From: Spirosoma sp. KUDC1026
GTDB lineage: Bacteria; Bacteroidota; Bacteroidia; Cytophagales; Spirosomataceae
Reading direction: 5' to 3'
Assembly (NCBI RefSeq): GCF_013375035.1
Contig: NZ_CP056032.1
Location: 2,402,001 to 2,466,000 of the forward strand
DNA length: 64,000 nt
Below, piece after piece: positions 36,001 to 42,687 of the stretch (position 1 is the first letter of the stretch; each line of letters begins with the position of its first letter). The translations under genes and the position numbers were made by a program. The notes under the pieces were generated by a model. That model did not search any database, had not been told where the DNA came from, and saw nothing but the letters and a program-made list of their open reading frames with translations.

Positions 36001-36631
36001 TGTGAATGATTACCTGCAAACGTCAGATCCGGACATTTTTGCGATGGGCGAGATTGCGCAGTGGAACGGCCAGATGTGGGGTATTACGTTAGCCGCCGAG
36101 CAGCAGGCCGACGTAGCGGCCCGGTTTTTGGCGGGTGATATTTCACAACCCTACCGGGGCAGCCTGTCGATGAATATTCTGAAGATGGAAGGGCTGCATC
36201 TCTGTAGTCTGGGCATGGCCGAAGTGCCGGCGGGAAGTACTGACTACGAAGAAATCGTCTTCATCGACAAAACCCGGCGTTATTATAAAAAGTGCATCGT
36301 GTACCGCGACAAACTAGTGGGGGCGATTCTGATTGGTGATAAAAACGAATTTCTGGAATTCCGCGACCTGATTGCCAACGGTATTGAGCTGTCCGAAAAG
36401 CGATTGCAGCTCCTGCGGTCGAGTAAGACCGCTGAGCCGGTCGACGGAAAATTGGTTTGCTCCTGCAATACGGTCGGCCAGGGTAATCTGGAACGTGCCA
36501 TCCGGGCGGGCTGTACGGATTTTCAACATCTTTGCCAACAGACAGGTGCCGGAACCGGCTGCGGCTCGTGCCGACCCGAGGTGCGGAGCATTTTAGAAAA
36601 AATGAGCGAAAGAGCGCTGTTCTCGGATTAG
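33065..36631 (+). CDS. Assimilatory nitrate reductase fused to FAD/NAD(P) diaphorase and BFD domain
   Basis: An 1188-residue cytoplasmic protein without signal peptide. Residues 1-715 are a molybdopterin oxidoreductase: 4Fe-4S ligands in TCCYCGVGCG and MLCSKG, then the bis-MGD domains (SRLCMSSAVVGYK, ANPAWCHPI, GMNQSSVGVNKN) and a C-terminal dinucleotide domain. At about 718 a new Rossmann fold starts (IVVIGAGSAGLGF), with a second at VVVGGGLLGLELAASL; this is the FAD/NAD(P) electron-entry module seen in NasB and NirB. Residues about 1130-1180 are a BFD-like 2Fe-2S domain (CSCNTVGQGNL, GCGSC). It reduces nitrate to nitrite, probably directly from NAD(P)H in one chain. Confidence 0.92.
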   Translation: MTHQTTCCYCGVGCGIVVKQEPNGQLTLEGDKSHPSNRGMLCSKGMNLHYTVMDQSDRLLYPQMRLNRSMPMQRVSWDAALERTAAVFRTLIQKYGPDSVAFYVSGQCLTEEYYLVNKLIKGFIGSNNIDTNSRLCMSSAVVGYKLTLGEDSVPVCYDDIEEADLFYVQGANPAWCHPILWRRIEAHKAANPHVKIICVDPRRTDTARSSDLHLPIRPGTDIVINNAIGRLLIEKNYIDHDFITDHADGFMAYREQVMQRTVAEAADLCGIDSQQIEQTADWIGRSNGFLSLWTMGMNQSSVGVNKNLSLINLHLITGRIGTPGNGPFSLTGQPNAMGGREVGGLANALPAHRDVTNATHRAEVEAFWQGPVRIAAKPGLTATEMVDALEDGRLKAIWIINTNPLVSMPDVSAVEKALKKARYVVVQDVSNRADTVQFADVVLPAAAWLEKEGTMTNAERRIAYLPKVMDGPGEVLPDAEIIWRFAQKMGFGESFNYASASEVYQEYTRITAGTNVDVTGVSYELLKQKRTIQWPFTGPERWAGEEEQSGTSAGTKRLFTDHQFYTPNKRAQIHAVPDGNTSEQTDEDFPLVLTTGRIRDQWHTRTKTGRVAKLNQHIPQPYLHLHPDNARSRGIQDGQLVVVRSRRGEVRVKAQLTDDVRPGLCFLPMHWGKQLTGSMATDDLNRTNNLTNKLVDPRSKEPDFKFTAVEVSLYRKPIEKIVVIGAGSAGLGFINTYRSLRTDSATAEDEIHVFSKEIYPFYNRVMLPDYISGSQSWEQLVKLREDQFEAANIVVHKGIGINHIDRQAKIVIDSNGVDHHYDKLVLATGSRAFMPRTVPRLPGIFNMRSRLDADSLLPFLDREDPHAVVVGGGLLGLELAASLRQVGVRVTLIHRSGRFMERQLDTLASDLLYQELLDRGVDIYLNEEIQMFNGQDRLEGVRLKSGRKLACQVAVLAIGTTPNIDLARAAGLDCSRGVVVNDYLQTSDPDIFAMGEIAQWNGQMWGITLAAEQQADVAARFLAGDISQPYRGSLSMNILKMEGLHLCSLGMAEVPAGSTDYEEIVFIDKTRRYYKKCIVYRDKLVGAILIGDKNEFLEFRDLIANGIELSEKRLQLLRSSKTAEPVDGKLVCSCNTVGQGNLERAIRAGCTDFQHLCQQTGAGTGCGSCRPEVRSILEKMSERALFSD

Positions 36632-36660
36632 CTCCCCTCGGCTTATTCGCTCTTTCGCTC
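36604..36660. repeat. Word-repeat hairpin E: 13-bp arms overlapping the 3' end of the nitrate reductase gene
   Basis: GAGCGAAAGAGCG at 36604-36616 lies inside the last ten codons of the nitrate reductase gene. It pairs perfectly with CGCTCTTTCGCTC at 36648-36660. A second pyrimidine word copy follows (about 36678-36694), just before the next ATG. No T-run is present. Confidence 0.7.
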
Positions 36661-36700
36661 CGCGTCGGCGGTCCGATTTATTCTTTCACTCTTTAAATCC

Positions 36701-38164
36701 ATGCGCGACTACTACACACTAAAAATCAACCTACCTGGTGGGATTGCGTCGCCGGGAACGCTGCAACAGGTTTTGTTGCTGGCGTATGAGGCTAAGGTGC
36801 GGCAGGTGCGGTTTGGCGCCCGTCAGCAGTTACTGATGACGGTGCATTATGAAGATATGCCCTTTCTGGAAAAAGATCTGAAAGCGCATCAGATACCGTA
36901 CGAGGTGAATACGGAGCAGTACCCCAATATTATCAGTTCATACTGCGGGGAAGATGTGTTTCGGACGGGCGACTGGCTCAGGGAGGGGGAGTATCATACA
37001 GTGCTGGACCAGTTCGATTATCAGCCCCGAATGAAAGTGAATATCTCCGACGGGAATCAGAGTTTCACGCCCTTTTTCACCGGCAACCTGAATTTTATCG
37101 CTTCGGCCGAACCGCATTTCTGGTACCTCTACGTTCGGCCGAAGCAAAGCAACACGCTCTTTCGCTGGCCGGATCTGGTCTATACCAACGACCTGGGCCG
37201 GCTGGCCCAGGCGGTGGAAACAGCGCTGCTGGAACAGGTATGTCAGAACGAAACGCAGCTGTATTCGGCTGTTACATCGGCACAGTCATTTATTACCCAA
37301 CCGGTAGCGCAGGAAGTTGAATTGCCCGAGTTCTCGCTGCCTTACTATGAAGGATTTAATCGGTATGGGCAGCGGTCGTGGCTGGGCTTGTACCGCCGTT
37401 CCGAACAGTTTTCCATCGCTTTCCTGCTTGATGTCTGCGCCTTGTGCCTGAAAACCCGCATCGGCGAACTATGTGTTACGCCCTGGAAGTCGCTCATCAT
37501 CAAAGGTATCGGGGAGAAAGACCGGGCGGCCTGGTCATACATACTGGGTAAACACGATATCAACGTCCGCCACGCGGCCAACGAACTAGCCTGGCAAACG
37601 GAGGACCACGACGATGAGGGAGCGCAGTTCAAGAATTATATTATCCGTTATTTTCAGAAATACGATATCCGAACGTTTGGCTTGTGCTTTGGCGTGCAGA
37701 CACGGCCTAAATCAGAGGTGTTTGGTGCCGTGCTCATACGTCGGCGGCCCCTGTTTCGGATTGGGCAACTGGCGCTGTTTAGCGTGTATGACCTGTATTT
37801 TACCGAAAACTTCAACCCAAATAGCCGAACGTATCACCTGTTCGAGAAAGGATTATTGAAAATTCACGTGCCCAACCAGCTCCGGCGGTTGAGTCGGAAA
37901 TATAATGCCCGTCTGGCTGGTAACTCAGTTGAGCTGGTCGAACCGGAAATTGAAAAAGCGGAACTCGTAACCGCTGCCCGGCCTGTTGTTTATCGGTGTT
38001 GCCATTGTTTTACGGTCTATGATGCCCAATACGGTGACGAACGGCAGGGAGTTCCGGCGGGGACGCCATTCGACGAATTACCCGTTACGTATGGCTGTGC
38101 AACCTGCGACGCATCGAAAGAAGACCTGTTGCCAGTGGAGCCGGGTCTGGTCACGATTGGCTAG
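36701..38164 (+). CDS. Nitrite/sulfite reductase-like protein lacking siroheme cysteines, fused to rubredoxin
   Basis: A 487-residue protein. Residues 1-65 (YYTLKINLPGGIASPGTLQQVLLLAYEAKV) and about 240-300 look like the two ferredoxin-like half-domains of nitrite/sulfite reductases, with catalytic-type domains after each. The cluster motif is degenerate. In place of C-x5-C there is CGEDVF (near 83), and no C-x3-C follows at the usual distance; the second repeat also lacks both. The C-terminus (about 430-475) is a complete rubredoxin: CCHC and CATC pairs around YDAQYGDERQGVPAGTPF. It is probably an electron carrier or scaffold for nitrate/nitrite reduction. It is the last gene of the plus-strand nitrate operon. 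Confidence 0.75.
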   Translation: MRDYYTLKINLPGGIASPGTLQQVLLLAYEAKVRQVRFGARQQLLMTVHYEDMPFLEKDLKAHQIPYEVNTEQYPNIISSYCGEDVFRTGDWLREGEYHTVLDQFDYQPRMKVNISDGNQSFTPFFTGNLNFIASAEPHFWYLYVRPKQSNTLFRWPDLVYTNDLGRLAQAVETALLEQVCQNETQLYSAVTSAQSFITQPVAQEVELPEFSLPYYEGFNRYGQRSWLGLYRRSEQFSIAFLLDVCALCLKTRIGELCVTPWKSLIIKGIGEKDRAAWSYILGKHDINVRHAANELAWQTEDHDDEGAQFKNYIIRYFQKYDIRTFGLCFGVQTRPKSEVFGAVLIRRRPLFRIGQLALFSVYDLYFTENFNPNSRTYHLFEKGLLKIHVPNQLRRLSRKYNARLAGNSVELVEPEIEKAELVTAARPVVYRCCHCFTVYDAQYGDERQGVPAGTPFDELPVTYGCATCDASKEDLLPVEPGLVTIG

Positions 38165-38251
38165 GTTTACATGCGGGATTGACACCGGGATTAAACACTT
38201 TGCCTCCGAAAACGGTAATTCAACGTAAACGAATTATAACGACAAAAAACT

Positions 38252-39115
38252 ATGCGTTGGATAGGAGGACGCGAAAGCGATAATGTGGATGACCGCCGGG
38301 GTAGCAGCGGTGGGGGAGGGCTGGTCGTTGGTGGCGGTATTGGTACGGTCGTCATTGCCTTGATCTATATGTTCCTGGGCGGAGACCCGTCGCAGGTTTT
38401 GACCCAGCAGACCGATGATACACAGACCACGTCGCAGGCTCCCACCGGGCCGCAGCCCGACGATGCCGCAGCCAGTTTCACCCGAAAAGTCTTGGCCAGT
38501 ACTGAGGATGTATGGGGGCAAATCTTTGCTGATAAGGGAGAGCAGTATGCTGATCCAACGCTGGTAATGTTCCGGGGCGTCACATCGTCGCAGTGCGGTA
38601 CGGCACAGCAGGAAATGGGACCGTTTTACTGTCCCGCCGACCAGAAGGTTTATATTGATCTGTCGTTCTACGATGAACTCAGCCAGCGGTTTCAGGCCCC
38701 TGGCGATTTTGCCATGGCCTACGTAATTGCCCACGAAATTGGCCACCACGTTCAGAATCAGCTGGGAATTATGGATAAAGTGAACCAGGCACGGGGGCAG
38801 ATGAGCCAGCGTGACTACAACAAGCTGTCGGTCCGGCTGGAGCTACAGGCCGATTTCTACGCGGGCGTCTGGGCGCACCACGCGCAGGGGCAAAGTGTTT
38901 CTATTGATGAAAACGATGTAGAGGAGGCCCTGACAGCCGCTAATGCCATCGGCGACGATAAAATTCAGGAACAGACCCAGGGGCGGGTCGTGCCTGACGC
39001 GTTCACGCACGGTTCGTCGGCGCAGCGGGTATACTGGTTCAAAAAAGGGCTCCGTACGGGTGACCTCAGCCAGGGCGATACGTTCAACAGCCGGGAAGAC
39101 GCCAATCTGCAGTAA
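38252..39115 (+). CDS. Putative neutral zinc metallopeptidase (YpfJ/KPN_02809 family)
   Basis: A 287-residue membrane-anchored peptidase. It starts MRWIGGRESDNVDDRRG, the family's typical N-terminus. A glycine-rich stretch and a membrane segment follow (about 23-42). The periplasmic domain carries the zincin motif HEIGHHVQ (near 167) and GWAHH-like and LELQADFYAGVWAHH segments with the third ligand. The substrate is unknown. It starts 87 bases past the nitrate operon and is closed by a perfect palindromic terminator downstream, so it may have its own promoter. Confidence 0.9.
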   Translation: MRWIGGRESDNVDDRRGSSGGGGLVVGGGIGTVVIALIYMFLGGDPSQVLTQQTDDTQTTSQAPTGPQPDDAAASFTRKVLASTEDVWGQIFADKGEQYADPTLVMFRGVTSSQCGTAQQEMGPFYCPADQKVYIDLSFYDELSQRFQAPGDFAMAYVIAHEIGHHVQNQLGIMDKVNQARGQMSQRDYNKLSVRLELQADFYAGVWAHHAQGQSVSIDENDVEEALTAANAIGDDKIQEQTQGRVVPDAFTHGSSAQRVYWFKKGLRTGDLSQGDTFNSREDANLQ

Positions 39116-39306
39116 CGTCTGGGTCTGCCAACAGTCAAACGAAAATCAGCGACCCGCTACGTCAGCCAGCGGCCAAACAAACTGTCGACGCAAGGTGTTA
39201 ATGAGCCGTCGCAGCTAATCTAGCTGAATTGACTCCCCGTCGCATCAAGAGCGAAACAAAGAAAATTGACAATTAACTGGTAAGGTTTAGCAGTCAGCAA
39301 CCTGGG

Positions 39307-39337
39307 GCGATAGCTAGGCCTAGCTATCGCTTTTTTT
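39307..39337 (+). terminator. Rho-independent terminator (palindromic stem)
   Basis: GCGATAGCTA-GGCC-TAGCTATCGC is fully self-complementary and is followed by seven T. It lies about 190 bases past the zinc metallopeptidase stop and 55 bases before the M48 gene. Terminates plus-strand transcripts. Confidence 0.85.
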
Positions 39338-39392
39338 ACGTTTGGCTTACCAGGAACGAACACCATTTACATCACTTACGTCTCCTACTCCC

Positions 39393-40865
39393 ATGCACAC
39401 GCGTACCCTTCACCGGCTCTTTTCCGGTACTGTAATTTTGCTGTCTGTTTTTGCCTGCGCCCGCAATCCGGTTACGGGAAAGCGCGAAATAAGCCTTATG
39501 TCGACCGAGCAGGAAATTGCCATCGGCAAAGAGTCGCACCCGTCGGTTGTGGCCACAATGGGCTTGTACGAAGACAAGTCGTTACAGGCGTTTATGAACG
39601 AAAAGGGGAAAGCAATGGCCAAGGTGTCGCACCGGCCTGACCTGCCCTATCAGTTTTATATTGTCGATTCGCCCATTGTTAACGCCTTCGCCGTACCGGG
39701 CGGGTACGTTTACTTTACACGGGGCATTTTAGCCCACTTTAACAACGAGGCTGAGTTTGCTGGAGTACTGGGTCACGAAATCGGCCACATTACGGCAAAG
39801 CATGCGGCCCGTTCTCAGAAAAGTCAGTTGCTGAGTACCATCGCGCTGATTGGGGGGGCGGTGGTTGCTCCCCAGGTTGTCGGCCAGAACATTGAAGCGC
39901 TTCAACAGGGACTGGGTCTTCTATCGCTGAAATACAGCCGTGATCACGAATCAGAGTCGGATAAACTTGGCGTAGAGTATTCGAGTAAAATCGGTTACGA
40001 CGCCAACGAAATGGCCGATTTCTTCGGTACGCTCAAACGCCTGTCCGACAAATCGGGAGAAGCCATTCCACAGTTCATGTCAACTCACCCCGATCCGGGT
40101 AACCGCTTCACGCGCGTTCATGCATTAGCAAAGGAATATCAGGCCCAAAATCCAGCGTCTTACCAGGTTAACCATGACCGGTACCTGCAGCTGGTCGACG
40201 GAATTATGTATGGGGAAGACCCGAAACAGGGCTTTGTCGAAAATGGGTATTTCTATCATCCGGAGCTACGTTTTCAGTTTCCGGTGCCCAACAACTGGCA
40301 ATCGCAGAACTCGCCAAGCCAATTCCAGATGGCCGCCAAAGACGGTAAGTCGGCAATGATTCTAACGCTGGCAAAAGGAAATTCGCTGGACGAAGCGGCC
40401 CAGAGTCTGGTGAAGGAATTAGGCCTGAATGTGCTGGAAAGTGGAAAAACAACCATCAACGGTAACCCCGCCTACGTACTTATTTCGCGCCAACAGCAAC
40501 AACAGCAGCAGGGACAGCCGCAACAGGATCCTAAGGCGGCCCTTCAGATTGGAACCTGGCTGATTCAGTACAACAACGCTATTTATGCACTTCATGGATT
40601 GGCCGCAAGCGCTGATTTCAATTCAAGTTATGGGGCGTTCAAGCAGGTAGCCGAGAATTTTCGTTCGCTTAGCGACCCGGACAAACTTAATCGAAAGGTA
40701 GAACGGGTGCTGGTCAGATCGACTCCCCGCGATGGGTCCTTTCGGGAAGTGGTAACCGCGCTGGGGATGCCTGCGGGGCGCGTGGATGAGGCTGGAATCT
40801 TGAATGGTCTGAAGGCCGATGATCGCGTAACGAAAGGCACGTTGATCAAGATCATTAGCCGATAA
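39393..40865 (+). CDS. M48 family metallopeptidase, lipoprotein
   Basis: A 490-residue protein from ATG at 39393. Its N-terminus has a lipoprotein signal (ILLSVFAC, cysteine near residue 23). The M48 domain covers about 45-260, with the zincin motif LGHEIGHITAKH and a third ligand Glu in HESESDKLGVEY. It resembles periplasmic BepA/LoiP-type peptidases that act on misfolded outer-membrane proteins. After a linker with a glutamine run (QQQQQQQ near 385), the last 45 residues (LVRSTPRDGSFREV, GTLIKIISR) resemble the C-terminal motif common in such proteins. The Q-run is a likely slippage site. A bidirectional terminator follows. Confidence 0.9.
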   Translation: MHTRTLHRLFSGTVILLSVFACARNPVTGKREISLMSTEQEIAIGKESHPSVVATMGLYEDKSLQAFMNEKGKAMAKVSHRPDLPYQFYIVDSPIVNAFAVPGGYVYFTRGILAHFNNEAEFAGVLGHEIGHITAKHAARSQKSQLLSTIALIGGAVVAPQVVGQNIEALQQGLGLLSLKYSRDHESESDKLGVEYSSKIGYDANEMADFFGTLKRLSDKSGEAIPQFMSTHPDPGNRFTRVHALAKEYQAQNPASYQVNHDRYLQLVDGIMYGEDPKQGFVENGYFYHPELRFQFPVPNNWQSQNSPSQFQMAAKDGKSAMILTLAKGNSLDEAAQSLVKELGLNVLESGKTTINGNPAYVLISRQQQQQQQGQPQQDPKAALQIGTWLIQYNNAIYALHGLAASADFNSSYGAFKQVAENFRSLSDPDKLNRKVERVLVRSTPRDGSFREVVTALGMPAGRVDEAGILNGLKADDRVTKGTLIKIISR

Positions 40866-40887
40866 GCCGCCAATTAGCCAGAAGCAG

Positions 40888-40919
40888 GAGAACCGCCAAC
40901 GTAGCAGAAGGCGGTTCTC
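40888..40919. terminator. Bidirectional terminator between M48 and SusD genes
   Basis: A perfect 10-bp stem, GAGAACCGCC with GGCGGTTCTC, with a 12-base loop between the convergent stops at 40865 and 40948. T-runs are weak on both sides. Confidence 0.65.
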
Positions 40920-40947
40920 TCAGCTTTGAAGCCAATGTCGGCCAGTT

Positions 40948-42675
40948 CTAGTAACCTGGATTCTGTTTCAGTTGCGTGGAAACATTCAGTACGTTCTGGC
41001 CAATCGGGAAAATGGCCGTGTGGTTGTCGGCATCGGGTTGTTTGTCCCACCAGGTGCCTGTGTTGAATACGCCCCAGCGAATCAGATCCGTACGGCGACG
41101 CCCTTCCACCAGGAACTCACGTCCCCATTCGTCCAGCATTTCCTGGTCGGTCAGTTGACTGCCGTCGGTCTTGTATAAGCTTGGCGAACCTGCCGGATAG
41201 TTACGGGATCTAACCGTATTGAGCAGTACGGCCGCGGCAGCTTTGTCGCCCGCCCGGTACTTGCATTCGGCCAGTGAGTAATAAATTTCAGCCAGCCGAA
41301 TCTCCGCATAGGCCGACGAAATCTTATTCGGATCATCGCTGGGGTAGTACGGATACTTCACCGGGAAGATGCCCGAGTTATGGTCGGCGTGGTTCATGTT
41401 CGATTCTTTATCGGCGATTTTAGTCCCCGGCTTCGCATCGAGGAAGAAACCTACCTGATCCCGGAGAAAAAGGGCGTAGGGACCCTTATTACCCCGTACC
41501 GTGTCGACCTTCCCAGTAGCATTCGTGTAAGGCAGGTACCCGTACAGGAACATACCCTCCCGTTTACTGTTGCCCAGATTCCGGTACTTTTTCAGGCGCA
41601 GGTCATCGGTGTACTTTTGGAATTTGATGAACGGCTTACCGAGCGTAAACTTGTATTCCGTGCTATCTACGTCGCGGCCGGGTTGCAGGGCGTATTTAGG
41701 ATTGCCCTGGCCAAAATCGGTAAACCCGAAATAGTTGGTAGCCTGGTAGGGCATCATCCAGAAATACATCCCGCTGTCGTACTGCCAGTGCGTTAGCGCA
41801 AAGCTGCCCGGAAAGCCGAAAACCGTTTCTGACGAGGTCGAATTGGTGTAGTCAAACGGGGCGTCCCAGCGGGTTTCCAGCGCGTAGGTGCCGTATTTCC
41901 CGGCCAGCATGTCCTGGCACACCGTTGCGCAGTCGGCGAAACGATCGGTGCCCGTATACACTTTGGCGTTCAAATACAGGCGTACAAGTAGAGCAGCCGC
42001 TCCACCCTGTGTCCAGCGTCCGACCGCGTTGGCACCCAGACTCTGCCGGGTGGGTAGCTTGGGAATCGACTCGGTCAATTCCTGTTCAATGTAAGCAAAT
42101 GCTTCCTGAGGAGGAACCTGCGGGCCGCCCTGCGACTCTCCTTTTACTTTCTTCACCAGCACAATATTCCGGTAAAAGTCTAGCAGCCGGAGATTCAGCC
42201 AGGCGCGGAGGGTACGTAGTTCGGCAATCATACCGTCCAGTTCGGCCTGCGTCATCTCGAAGCGGGCCGGGTTGGTGATACCCTGCAAATCTTCCAGCGA
42301 GTTGGTCGCCAGCGTAACGCCCTGATACAGCGCGTTCCAGGCATCGTTGGTATAGCCGTCGTTAGGCGTCCAGGTGTGGTAATGAACCCGCTGAAACTGC
42401 CCGCCATCGAACCAGTCGCCCTGCCGGTTCGGCGTCATCAGTTCATCGGTACTGTTTTCCTGGAGCATGAACGTAGAGCCACCCTGAATACTCCAGTAGC
42501 TGTGTTCAAAAGCCCGTAGGAAATCCCGGGTTACATCGGCCCGGGTCTGGAGAAAGTTCTCGGATGTAATCCGGTCGTAGAGTACTTCATCCAGGTTCGT
42601 ACAGCCACTGGTCAGGAGCAGAAATAACGAGGCTGACGCGCAGGTTATATGTTTAAACAATCGATTTCGTTTCAT
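40948..42675 (-). CDS. SusD/RagB family nutrient-binding outer-membrane lipoprotein
   Basis: A 575-residue lipoprotein from ATG at 42675 (a TTG at 42687 would add four residues). The signal peptide ends at LLLTSGC with the lipid-bearing cysteine, followed by NLDEVLYDRITSENF, the canonical SusD start. TPR-rich helices run through the middle (LRTLRAWLNLRLLDFYRN), and RLAEIYYSLAECKYRAGDKAAAAVLLNTVRSRNY and WGREFLVEGRRRTDLIRWG are strong RagB signatures. It caps the SusC channel and captures a glycan or other nutrient outside the cell. The start is 12 bases past the susC stop. Confidence 0.95.
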   Translation of the reverse strand: MKRNRLFKHITCASASLFLLLTSGCTNLDEVLYDRITSENFLQTRADVTRDFLRAFEHSYWSIQGGSTFMLQENSTDELMTPNRQGDWFDGGQFQRVHYHTWTPNDGYTNDAWNALYQGVTLATNSLEDLQGITNPARFEMTQAELDGMIAELRTLRAWLNLRLLDFYRNIVLVKKVKGESQGGPQVPPQEAFAYIEQELTESIPKLPTRQSLGANAVGRWTQGGAAALLVRLYLNAKVYTGTDRFADCATVCQDMLAGKYGTYALETRWDAPFDYTNSTSSETVFGFPGSFALTHWQYDSGMYFWMMPYQATNYFGFTDFGQGNPKYALQPGRDVDSTEYKFTLGKPFIKFQKYTDDLRLKKYRNLGNSKREGMFLYGYLPYTNATGKVDTVRGNKGPYALFLRDQVGFFLDAKPGTKIADKESNMNHADHNSGIFPVKYPYYPSDDPNKISSAYAEIRLAEIYYSLAECKYRAGDKAAAAVLLNTVRSRNYPAGSPSLYKTDGSQLTDQEMLDEWGREFLVEGRRRTDLIRWGVFNTGTWWDKQPDADNHTAIFPIGQNVLNVSTQLKQNPGY

Positions 42676-42687
42676 GGTCAGTGTCAA

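Noticed and set aside
31651..38164. Respiratory (Nar) or periplasmic (Nap) nitrate reduction
   Set aside because: There is no narH/narI, no Tat signal on the reductase and no napB; cytoplasmic NirBD and cobA point to assimilation.
40500..40525. Glutamine run in the M48 protein as a frameshift error
   Set aside because: The frame continues correctly with matching domain sequence on both sides, so it is a genuine in-frame run.
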